A DNA stretch of 44,995 nt, taken from contig CABRYP010000020.1 in the NCBI GenBank assembly GCA_902475245.1, positions 1 to 44,995 of the forward strand, read 5' to 3'. This DNA comes from an uncultured Collinsella sp. (lineage in GTDB: Bacteria > Actinomycetota > Coriobacteriia > Coriobacteriales > Coriobacteriaceae). Shown piece after piece: positions 15,485-22,527 of this stretch (position 1 is the stretch's first letter; every line of letters begins with the position of its first letter). The notes below the pieces were generated by a model. That model saw only the letters and a list, made by a program, of their open reading frames with translations, was not told the DNA's origin and ran no database searches. The position numbers were made by a program, and so were the translations under genes.

Positions 15485-16223
15485 CGTCATCGACTACATG
15501 CCGGGCGACACGCTGCTACACCGCCTGAACCCCGTCATCAAACTGGGCCTCGCCGCCGCCATCATCATCGGCATCTTCCTGTCCGACACCTATGTGGCAC
15601 TGTTGGGCTTTCTGGCGCTTACGCTCGCGCTGGGAACCTACGCCGGCGTCGTCGACCGCCTGCTCGCGCTGCTCAAGCTGCTGATTCCGCTCGCGCTCAT
15701 CATGCTGATGCTGCAGCTGGCTTTTATGCGCGATGGCAACATCGTGTGGGGCTTCGTTACCGACACGGGCCTCGTCACCGGCTCCAAGGCCTGCCTGCGT
15801 CTGCTGGGCGTGGCGCTTCCGCTTATTCTGATGCTCATGGTGACCAAGCTCAACGACCTTGCCAACGCCTGCGTGGAGGTATTGCACGTGCCGTATCGCT
15901 ACGCCTTCACCTTTACCACGGCACTGCGCTTTGTGCCGGTGTTTGGCCAGGAGATGAACGCCATCATGGAGGCGCAGACCGCACGCGGCGTCGAATATGA
16001 CACCAAAAACCCCATCAAGAAGCTCAAGCTCATGCTGCCGCTGTGCGTTCCACTGCTTATATCTAGCGTGGGCAAGACCGATGCCACCGCGCTTGCCGCC
16101 GAGCAGCGCGGCTTCTACCTGCGCACGCGCGCGAGCTCGTACAAGCGCTACCCCATCAAGGGCCAGGACATTGCCATGCTTATTGTTAGCATTGCCCTCA
16201 TCGTCCTCGGCTTCCTGTTCTAA
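15477..16223 (+). CDS. ecfT: ECF transporter transmembrane component EcfT
   Basis: 248 residues from GTG 15477, which overlaps the ATPase stop and follows AGGAGA; no better start exists. N-terminal helices begin at about residue 18 (VIKLGLAAAIIIGIFL). The cytosolic coupling helices carry the two EcfT signature motifs, EAQTARGVEYD and AAEQRGFYLR, whose Ala-Arg-Gly and Gln-Arg-Gly residues contact the two ATPase domains. More helices follow, ending in IVSIALIVLGFLF. It completes a dedicated three-gene transporter with the S component and fused ATPase. A strong terminator follows. Confidence 0.93.
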   Translation: MVNVIDYMPGDTLLHRLNPVIKLGLAAAIIIGIFLSDTYVALLGFLALTLALGTYAGVVDRLLALLKLLIPLALIMLMLQLAFMRDGNIVWGFVTDTGLVTGSKACLRLLGVALPLILMLMVTKLNDLANACVEVLHVPYRYAFTFTTALRFVPVFGQEMNAIMEAQTARGVEYDTKNPIKKLKLMLPLCVPLLISSVGKTDATALAAEQRGFYLRTRASSYKRYPIKGQDIAMLIVSIALIVLGFLF

Positions 16224-16253
16224 CCCATCGCCACCGGAAACCGACAAACGAAA

Positions 16254-16288
16254 AAGGCCGCGGCTCGCATCAAACGAGTCGCGGCCTT
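16254..16288 (+). terminator. terminator of the ECF operon
   Basis: AAGGCCGCGGCTCG pairs with CGAGTCGCGGCCTT around a short loop, followed by ACTGTTTTC. It begins 31 bases after the EcfT stop. Confidence 0.85.
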
Positions 16289-16306
16289 ACTGTTTTCGCA
16301 GATAAA

Positions 16307-16341
16307 ACCTGCCAAAATAAACCTGTCCCTTTTTGGCAGGT
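16307..16341 (-). terminator. terminator of the aspartate racemase gene
   Basis: ACCTGCCAAAA and TTTTGGCAGGT form a perfect 11-base stem around a loop containing GGGACAGG (minus strand), and the minus strand continues into TTTTATC. It lies seven bases past the racemase stop at 16348. Confidence 0.75.
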
Positions 16342-16347
16342 CGAGGG

Positions 16348-17094
16348 CTACAGGCGGTAGGGGGCTCCGCTACGGATGATGGATTCGCGCACCAGGACGT
16401 CCATGGCATCGAGGGTGATCTCGGGCATCTCGCGGTACTTCTGCAGCACCGAGAGCTCTGTACAGGCCAGGATAACGCGATCGCAGCCGCTGCGAGCGAA
16501 CTCCCACATCACACGATCGAACTTATCCATATCGGGCTCACGTCCGGCCTTCACGTCGTCGTAAATGAGCGACATCACGTCGGCCTGACGCTTCTCGCTG
16601 GGATAGACGACTTCGACACCTGCCGCCTTACACTCGCGCCCGTAGACGCCGGCGCCCACGGTGCCGTCGGTACCCATAATGCCGATCTTGTGCACCGGCT
16701 CGGCCGGCATGCTCAAGTTAGGGTCGAATTCGCACTCCCCCATCACCGCGCCCGCCAGGGCATAGCGAACCGACTCGCGCGGCATATGGATAATCGGCAC
16801 CTCGGTAAACGACTGAATCTGGTCGTAGAAGTAGTGCGATGTGTTGCAGGGAATGGCGATATGCGCACAGCCCAGCCCCTCGAGCGCCTGCGCACATTCC
16901 TTCATGGTCGCCAGCAACTCGGCATGCTCGCCGGTCTTGATGGCCAGCGTGCGGTCAGGCATGGTCGATTTAGAGAGCACCACCATGTCGATATGTTCCT
17001 GATCGCAGGCGGCCGCCGTGTGACGCACTACCTGGTCGTAGTAATACGACGTAGCCTCGGCGCCCATACCGCCGATAACTCCCAGTTTTTCCAT
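16348..17094 (-). CDS. aspartate/glutamate racemase family protein, probable aspartate racemase
   Basis: 248 residues from the ATG after AAGGAGGCGGCG. PLP-independent Asp/Glu racemases use two cysteines as acid and base. Both are present: Cys83 in AIPCNTSHYF and Cys211 in ILACTELS. The N-terminal GVIGGMGAEATSYYYD is typical of the aspartate racemase branch (RacX/YgeA/Racfm-like). It should convert L-Asp to D-Asp in the cytosol. It lies 85 bases downstream of an ATP-grasp D-aspartate-ligase-like gene on the same strand, with a GC hairpin between them. That pairing echoes Enterococcus faecium, where racemase and ligase make the D-Asp cross-bridge of peptidoglycan. Family is firm; substrate is from context. 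Confidence 0.88.
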   Translation of the reverse strand: MEKLGVIGGMGAEATSYYYDQVVRHTAAACDQEHIDMVVLSKSTMPDRTLAIKTGEHAELLATMKECAQALEGLGCAHIAIPCNTSHYFYDQIQSFTEVPIIHMPRESVRYALAGAVMGECEFDPNLSMPAEPVHKIGIMGTDGTVGAGVYGRECKAAGVEVVYPSEKRQADVMSLIYDDVKAGREPDMDKFDRVMWEFARSGCDRVILACTELSVLQKYREMPEITLDAMDVLVRESIIRSGAPYRL

Positions 17095-17138
17095 CGCCGC
17101 CTCCTTGATGACGCTCGCACAATTGCGCGTATCATACC

Positions 17139-17170
17139 CGCGCCCGCCCGATACAAACCGGGCGGGCGCG
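17139..17170 (-). terminator. GC-rich hairpin between ligase and racemase genes
   Basis: CGCGCCCGCCCG and CGGGCGGGCGCG form a perfect 12-base stem around eight bases, just past the ligase stop at 17180. There is no T tract to speak of, so it may attenuate rather than block transcription into the racemase gene. Confidence 0.6.
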
Positions 17171-17179
17171 ACGTTCATT

Positions 17180-18436
17180 CTATTTGTAATACGTCTTGAA
17201 CAGCTTAAAGTGGCGCAGCTTGGTGTGCCACATGCGCAGCCAGCGGTTAAAGACAAAGTCGCCCTTCATAAACGAAGGATCGGCAGCCTTGCCCTCCTTG
17301 GCCAGACGATGCGCCTTCGCACGCAGCTCGGGGTCCTTGACATACTTGTCAACGACGCCCATGGGGACAACCATCCACAGCGCCTCGTCCTGCGCCGTCA
17401 CAAATTCCGGCTCAAACGGACGGTTATAGACGTACTCATCCACCACGTATTTAGCAACGTTAAAGCCGCTGTTGGTGACGTAGTAGTTACTGCGGCCCTG
17501 ACGCGTGTTGAAGTCGAAGAACTTAAACGAACCATCGCGTTGGTCGTACTTGACGTCGAAGTTGGAGAAGCCCGTGAACTTAAGGTCCTCAAGCAGCTTG
17601 CGCACGCCACCCATGAGCTCGTCGTTGGGCTCGGTGATGATGCAGGCGTGGTTGCCGACACCATGGGGCTGATGCTCCTCGAGCAGCACGTGACCCAGGC
17701 ACATCATGCGAACCTTGCCGTTGCGGTCGGAATAACTGGTAAGCACGCGCATGTACTCGTCGTTGCCGGGCACGCGGTCCTGCAAGATGAGGTCATCGGT
17801 GTAGCCACTGGCGTACACATCGCGAATGACCTGCTCCAGCTCGGCGCGATCGGCAATCTCGTAGGCCTTCTTCTGGCCCTCGAACTCGTGCTCCCACCAC
17901 ATGATGCCGTCAGAGGGCTTCAGAATCATCGGGAAGGGAAAGTCGATCTGGTCGAGCACCTCGGCGGAAGCCTCGCCCTGGGCGTTGAGCATCGCCATGG
18001 TAAAGGTAAACGTGTGCGGATAGGGTACACCGTGCTTCTCGCACAGCTCGTAGAAGATCTCCTTCTTCTGGCACTGCTCGAGCATACTGTAGGGCGCATA
18101 GGGCGCGATGACGTTGGAGGCAAGCTGGCCGGCATCCTGAGCCTGTGCGGCAAGCGCGACGTAGTTATCGCCGCAGCCCATGAGGATAATCTTCTTATCG
18201 GGATTGGCCTGTGCAATGCCGTTGACGGTCTCGATCATGACCGGCATAGTGTCGATATCCACATTGGGCGTATAGTCGATAATCTGGCTGCGGTATGCAG
18301 GACCCGTCTGATACTTGCCAAAGACCAGGCTCTTGACCTGATACTCCTCGTAGAAGGCGCGCGCCACCGAATAGGCGTTGATATCGCCGCCGAGCAGCAC
18401 GGGTATAAACTCGCGCTCTGTAAACTGCAATGCCAT
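17180..18436 (-). CDS. ATP-grasp ligase, D-aspartate-ligase-like
   Basis: 418 residues of the carboxylate-amine ATP-grasp superfamily. An N-terminal Rossmann-like domain (IPVLLGGDINAYSVARAFYEE) is followed by the ATP-binding region. FPFPMILKPSDG supplies the phosphate-loop lysine, and FDFNTRQGRSNYYV the Mg-binding Asp and Asn with the following Arg. The family's D-aspartate ligase (Aslfm) adds D-Asp to the side-chain amine of the peptidoglycan precursor's third residue. A racemase follows on the same strand, which fits that role. Other members make peptide-like natural products, so the acceptor is unproven. GGAAG precedes the ATG. The C-terminal basic end (WHTKLRHFKLFKTYYK) may lie near the membrane. 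Confidence 0.82.
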   Translation of the reverse strand: MALQFTEREFIPVLLGGDINAYSVARAFYEEYQVKSLVFGKYQTGPAYRSQIIDYTPNVDIDTMPVMIETVNGIAQANPDKKIILMGCGDNYVALAAQAQDAGQLASNVIAPYAPYSMLEQCQKKEIFYELCEKHGVPYPHTFTFTMAMLNAQGEASAEVLDQIDFPFPMILKPSDGIMWWEHEFEGQKKAYEIADRAELEQVIRDVYASGYTDDLILQDRVPGNDEYMRVLTSYSDRNGKVRMMCLGHVLLEEHQPHGVGNHACIITEPNDELMGGVRKLLEDLKFTGFSNFDVKYDQRDGSFKFFDFNTRQGRSNYYVTNSGFNVAKYVVDEYVYNRPFEPEFVTAQDEALWMVVPMGVVDKYVKDPELRAKAHRLAKEGKAADPSFMKGDFVFNRWLRMWHTKLRHFKLFKTYYK

Positions 18437-18640
18437 GGAAACTTCCTATCATCAACTGCCCGTACGATGGGCGGTCTTTATGCAACTGGTTTATTCTAGC
18501 GTGCCAAACTGCCGCTTCCCAAAGTTCCACCATATCTATGGCAAGCAGGCGCTTATGATCGAGCCCGCAGGGTTCCGTAACGTTAAAGTTGAACTCTATG
18601 GTTTCTTAACAATTCACTATAACTGCAGGTCAAGACCAAA

Positions 18641-18708
18641 ACCTCAAGTTCAACTTGACCCTTTAGAACCTTTAAGGTTCAAGTTGAGGTCGAAAGCAGT
18701 AGTAGAAT
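18641..18708 (+). promoter_or_regulatory. MerR/SoxR-box-like dyads and -10 element
   Basis: Within a 313-base gene-free stretch, 18641-18660 reads ACCTCAAGTTCAACTTGACC, close to the CCTCAAGTT-AACTTGAGG dyad of SoxR-type MerR regulators. It is followed by GAACCTTTAAGGTTC (18666-18680) and AAGTTGAGG (18681-18689), another copy of the same half-site. TAGAAT at 18703-18708 could be the -10 of the muralytic gene that starts 43 bases later. No MerR gene lies in the window. The remaining bases from 18437 to 18640 show nothing else I can support. Confidence 0.5.
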
Positions 18709-18750
18709 ACCTTTCGAACTATAACCTACGATTGATTGCAGAGGGACTGG

Positions 18751-19884
18751 ATGCAGCATTCGAACCATCGCACCGCAGCGCTCATCGCGTCGAAGCCGGC
18801 TCGTATCATCACGAGCGCCGCGCTTGCCGTTACACTGACGGCCGCGCCGATGCTCTCCCCCGTCGCAGCCTATGCCGCCTCGCAGGCAACGCAGGATCAG
18901 CTTTCCGCTGCCCAGCAGAAAATCGAAACCGCCACGAGTGCCTACAACGAAGCCCGCACCAAGCTCGAGGATCTGCAGAAGCAAATCGACACTAACGAGG
19001 CAAGCATCGAGAAGATCGAAGCCGAACTTCCCGATCAACAGGCCAAGGCGAGCTCCGCCATGCGCGATCTGTATAAGTACCAGAAGGGCACCAACCCCAT
19101 CGTGAGCTTCCTGGTCAACGCGCAGAGCCTGGGCGAGTTCATCACCACCTGCAAGTACACCAACCAGATCACGAGCTCGAGCGTCGACGAGATCGAAGAG
19201 CTCAACAAGATGCAGACCGAACTCGAGCAGAACAAGACCGAGCTCGAGCAGGCCAAGTCCCAACTCGAGACCGAGCAGAAAACCGCCGAGGACGCACTGG
19301 CACAGGCCCAGCAGCTTCGCAGCGAAGCCCAGGCAAAGGCCGAGCAGGAGAATGCCGCCGAGCTGGCCAAGCTCGAGGCCGACAAGGCCGCTGCCGCCGA
19401 GAAGCTCTCGGGCGAGGGCGTGAGCGGCAACAACTCCAACAGCCAGGCCAATAACGCCAACACCACTATCGACACCACGGTGAACAACTCCAATACCGGC
19501 AACTCCGATTACGACTCGTTTATCAACGAGTGGACGAGTCGCATCGACAACTACCTCGCCGGCTCCCCCATGGCAGGCCAGGGTTACAACTTTGCCGTGG
19601 CAGCCTGGAACACCGGTGTTGACCCTCGCTGGTCTCCCGCCATCGCCTGCATCGAGAGCAGCAAGGGCCTCTATTGTGCCGGCTCCTATAACGCCTGGGG
19701 CTGGAGCGCCCGCGGCGGCGGCTGGCGGAGCTTTGGTAGCTGGAGCGAGGGCGTCTCTGCCCACGTTGCCTACCTGGGCGCCAACTATGGCTCCACGCTT
19801 ACCCCGGCAGCCGCCAAAAAGTACTGCCCGCCCACGTGGCAGGACTGGTACAACAAGGTTGCAACCCAGATGAACCGCATCTAA
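18751..19884 (+). CDS. secreted coiled-coil protein with lysozyme-like C-terminal domain
   Basis: 377 residues from the ATG after GAGGGA. Residues 1-42 are a signal peptide ending AAYA. About 45-230 is a long coiled coil rich in Glu, Gln, Lys and Ala, like the N-terminal part of PcsB/CwlO-type proteins that FtsEX controls. A Ser/Asn-rich linker (about 231-262, NNSNTGNSDYD) leads to a C-terminal domain (about 265-377). Features there are PAIACIESSKGLYC with a possible catalytic Glu, and NAWGWSARGGGWRSFGSWSEG, as in lysozyme-like/glucosaminidase-like folds. It probably cuts glycan or assists division at the surface. The exact bond is unproven. No CHAP or NlpC catalytic Cys-His pattern is visible. 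Confidence 0.75.
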   Translation: MQHSNHRTAALIASKPARIITSAALAVTLTAAPMLSPVAAYAASQATQDQLSAAQQKIETATSAYNEARTKLEDLQKQIDTNEASIEKIEAELPDQQAKASSAMRDLYKYQKGTNPIVSFLVNAQSLGEFITTCKYTNQITSSSVDEIEELNKMQTELEQNKTELEQAKSQLETEQKTAEDALAQAQQLRSEAQAKAEQENAAELAKLEADKAAAAEKLSGEGVSGNNSNSQANNANTTIDTTVNNSNTGNSDYDSFINEWTSRIDNYLAGSPMAGQGYNFAVAAWNTGVDPRWSPAIACIESSKGLYCAGSYNAWGWSARGGGWRSFGSWSEGVSAHVAYLGANYGSTLTPAAAKKYCPPTWQDWYNKVATQMNRI

Positions 19885-19894
19885 GATCAACGTC

Positions 19895-19925
19895 AAAGGG
19901 CCCCAATTGGGGCCCTTTTTCTTTT
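19895..19925. terminator. strong shared terminator
   Basis: AAAGGGCCCC-AATT-GGGGCCCTTT followed by TTCTTTT closes the muralytic gene. Being nearly symmetric, it also meets the end of the opposing kinase gene at 19924. Confidence 0.9.
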
Positions 19926-21297
19926 ACGCGACGGAGGTATCGACGACGCCAGTCGCGTTTGCAATGGCAACAATGATAATCATTGCCAACAAGAGCACAC
20001 CCATAGCCTTGAGCCAGAGCTTTGCAAGCTTTTTACCGCGGTATCTATCGAGTAGCTCAAACCGCCGGCGAAGGCGGCGTTTGTCGAGCATCACAAAATG
20101 GATGAGCACTACGAGACCGTCGACGAAGATAAAATACTCAATCGCGAGAAACCACATCGGGTAGTTTTGGTTGGCGCCCGTAGGATGAAAAACGGCAAAA
20201 TGGCTTCCGGCAAAGAAAACAAGTAGCGAAAGATAGACGAATGCGTTCCAAATGCGCCCAACGGTGTCGGGAATGCGGGAGAGTAAATTCGGGCGCTCAG
20301 GCACCAACGGCAATCCACCCTGAGACTGATCCGTGGGGAGCACGGGCGCAGGGCACACGGCTCGCCGCTCCGGAGGCTCTTGAAAGGAAGCAGCATTCGG
20401 CGCGGACGACGCATACGATGCGCGTGCAGCGTGCCCTAGCGCCTTCGCGCTTGCAAAGCGCTTGTCCGGATCGAGCGCCATCGCCATGCAAATAACATCG
20501 GCAAGCGAGGCGGGGACGTCACGTGCCTCGCATTGCTCGCGTATGTTCCGACCTGGCTTGGGATCGGCCCCCGTCAGACAAAAGAACAGCAGGGCACCGA
20601 GCGCATAGACATCGCTGCGCACGCTCGTCTGGCCAAAACCATACTGCTCGGGCGGCGCATAGGGACGCGTGCCAAACTTAACGGTATCGGCATCGGCTCC
20701 CTCGCGCCACACGCGAGCGATTCCCAAATCGATAATCACCAGCGATGAAAACGTCATGCCTGTATCGGGCGTATAGTTTGCGCCCGACACGATGATATTC
20801 GAGGGCTTTAGGTCGCGATGGATCACCGGAGCGGCCATCTCCCCCGCCGACGCAAAGCCGGCATGGAGCTCCGCAACTGCATCACAAAGGGCGCCAAACA
20901 GCTCACAAGCATAATCGGGCGTCGCACCCAAACGCCCCACCAGGGCCCCGAGCGTTTCGCCTTCGATGTATTCCATGACCACGCAGAGCTCATCGCCCGC
21001 GCGGCGGCAATCGACAATCCGAGGCAAGTGCTCGTAACGTCGCCCGGCACGCTGGGCCGCAAACAGGCGTTCATACGCCCCGCCAATCTGGGCCGACGCG
21101 TCGATGCGCTTGCGAACAAAGGGGCCAAGAGATCCTCCGCCGGAGCCCTCAAAGTACACGAGCTCGGTCGTCTCGACGTCGGAGTGCTTGAGCACACGGT
21201 CTACGCGATAACTGTCATCACGCTCAAGTGACGCCAGGTGTCCGGCGAGCGCAGCGGTCAGCTCATCATCGGAATATGTTGGGCTCTGAGTATCCAT
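19924..21297 (-). CDS. membrane-anchored Ser/Thr protein kinase (Hanks type)
   Basis: About 457 residues from MDTQSPTYS; in-frame ATGs three and eight codons earlier are alternatives, and none has a good ribosome site. Kinase motifs in order: FVRKRID (the ATP-site lysine region), VVMEYIEGETL hinge, VIHRDLKPSNIIV catalytic loop, IIDLGIARV (DLG in place of DFG), and GTRPYAPPEQYG activation/APE region. The kinase domain ends near residue 285. A Pro-rich stretch then leads to two or three hydrophobic helices (AFVYLSLLVFFAGSHFAV, WFLAIEYFIFVDGLVVLI, AMGVLLLAMIIIVAIANAT). No PASTA or other sensor domain is present. It lies downstream of a small HTH protein on the same strand. Its substrate is unknown. 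Confidence 0.9.
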   Translation of the reverse strand: MDTQSPTYSDDELTAALAGHLASLERDDSYRVDRVLKHSDVETTELVYFEGSGGGSLGPFVRKRIDASAQIGGAYERLFAAQRAGRRYEHLPRIVDCRRAGDELCVVMEYIEGETLGALVGRLGATPDYACELFGALCDAVAELHAGFASAGEMAAPVIHRDLKPSNIIVSGANYTPDTGMTFSSLVIIDLGIARVWREGADADTVKFGTRPYAPPEQYGFGQTSVRSDVYALGALLFFCLTGADPKPGRNIREQCEARDVPASLADVICMAMALDPDKRFASAKALGHAARASYASSAPNAASFQEPPERRAVCPAPVLPTDQSQGGLPLVPERPNLLSRIPDTVGRIWNAFVYLSLLVFFAGSHFAVFHPTGANQNYPMWFLAIEYFIFVDGLVVLIHFVMLDKRRLRRRFELLDRYRGKKLAKLWLKAMGVLLLAMIIIVAIANATGVVDTSVA

Positions 21298-21312
21298 AGC
21301 GTCCATAATAAC

Positions 21313-21348
21313 GCAGGGCACGGACGCCCCATGACGCCCGTGCCCTGC
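21313..21348 (-). terminator. GC hairpin between the HTH gene and the kinase gene
   Basis: GCAGGGCACGG and CCGTGCCCTGC pair exactly around 14 bases, 45 bases after the stop of the HTH gene on the minus strand. No T tract follows, so read-through into the kinase gene is possible. Confidence 0.5.
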
Positions 21349-21392
21349 ACGTTCTAAATATCGTGAACGGCGCTTCCGCCGGCAGCCAACCG

Positions 21393-21815
21393 TTAGCTCA
21401 CCGTCTCCTCACCAAAGCGATACAGCTCCTCGTTCACCTTTTGCAGGCTGCAGCCGCGATCGATACAGAAAATGATGATGGAGTCACGGCGGTCCTTGCA
21501 GTTGAGGACATTGGCGCCCGCCGCCGTCAAGGCTCGGTTGGTCTCCTTGAGCGTCAGCGCCATGGCAAAGGCAATCTGCAGCACCTTATTGCGGCTCGGA
21601 TGCCGCGCACCGGTAAAGATCTGATAGCCAAACGTCTCGTTGAGGTCGGCCATACGCACCACGCGCGAACGCTCCAGCCCCTTTTCTTCCAAAAGCTGTT
21701 TCAGATACTCCGAAAGCGACGGGGCGGTAAAGTCGTGCTCTTTGATATAGCCCTCGATACTCGGGGCATCAAGCAGCTCGTTGAGCAACTCTTCGGTTAG
21801 CTTCTTATCGGGCAT
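21393..21815 (-). CDS. small HTH-type protein next to the Ser/Thr kinase
   Basis: 140 residues. The middle region LSEYLKQLLEEKGLERSRVVRMADLNETFGYQIFTGARHPSRNKVLQIAFAM reads like a degenerate Xre/Cro-type helix-turn-helix followed by a further helical domain (LTLKETNRALTAAGANVL). A final helix ends in ELYRFGEETVS. Pairs of this kind, kinase plus small HTH protein, occur in other Gram-positive anaerobes. Phosphorylation of this protein by the downstream kinase is an obvious but untested idea. No catalytic motif is present. Confidence 0.65.
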   Translation of the reverse strand: MPDKKLTEELLNELLDAPSIEGYIKEHDFTAPSLSEYLKQLLEEKGLERSRVVRMADLNETFGYQIFTGARHPSRNKVLQIAFAMALTLKETNRALTAAGANVLNCKDRRDSIIIFCIDRGCSLQKVNEELYRFGEETVS

Positions 21816-21861
21816 ATGGCCTCACCCCCAGCTCGCATAGTAACCATGTTTTTAATTCTAG

Positions 21862-22305
21862 TTAAAAACCGCTCACGTCAGAACGTTCCCAGCTGGCAAC
21901 CTGGTCGGGAGATACCGTGCTCATCGCTTCGAACTTCCAGGTGCCGCCCGCCTTGAGATGGTTGGTGTTCGCAAGAGCCGTTCCCACCTGATTGCCGTCT
22001 GCGTCATACAGAACATACTCAATCTGAATGTAGCTTTGCTCTTTATCCGTATTATTGGTCAACGTGCCAGTGATCTTATACGCGAACTGATTAGACGTAT
22101 CCCCGGCCTCATCCGAAACCGTATAGGGTTCTTGTGCCTCTTTTTGCTCCTCGACTTGCTGGGTCTGTTCGGCAGGCTTTGCTGCTTCACCCGTTGACGA
22201 ATCGGACGAGTTACCACCCATAGAGCCTACAACGCCGGCAACAACGAGCACCACGATGACACCCAAAACGATCTTGCCGATCGGCTTCTTTCCCTCTTTT
22301 GCCAT
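21862..22305 (-). CDS. membrane-anchored FxLYD-type surface protein
   Basis: 147 residues. A basic N terminus (MAKEGKKPIGK) and one hydrophobic helix (IVLGVIVVLVVAGVVGSM) act as an uncleaved anchor. A Ser/Glu/Gln linker of about 30 residues follows. The C-terminal beta domain (YKITGTLTNNTDKEQSYIQIEYVLYDADGNQVGTALANTNHLKAGGTW) is typical of FxLYD/DUF-type extracellular domains that occur in small Gram-positive lipoproteins. No lipobox cysteine is present. It probably sits outside the membrane. The 222 bases from its start to the next gene hold a TTAGCT/AGCTAA dyad near 22379 and no clear RNA. Confidence 0.75.
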   Translation of the reverse strand: MAKEGKKPIGKIVLGVIVVLVVAGVVGSMGGNSSDSSTGEAAKPAEQTQQVEEQKEAQEPYTVSDEAGDTSNQFAYKITGTLTNNTDKEQSYIQIEYVLYDADGNQVGTALANTNHLKAGGTWKFEAMSTVSPDQVASWERSDVSGF

Positions 22306-22527
22306 TATGCATCCTTCCTACGATCCGGCTACCGTGCCGGCACACAGCACATCGTAGGAGGCAGCGAGCTCAAATTCATTAGCTGGGAGCTAATGTCGCA
22401 GCACAGCTTGCCATCTGGCACTCATTGAGTCTTTTTTCCTTCACCGAACTCACTCCTTTGTTGTTGACTATTAAACATTTAGACGTAAACTGCTTTGTTA
22501 CCTTGTCAACATCTGAAAGGAACCTCA

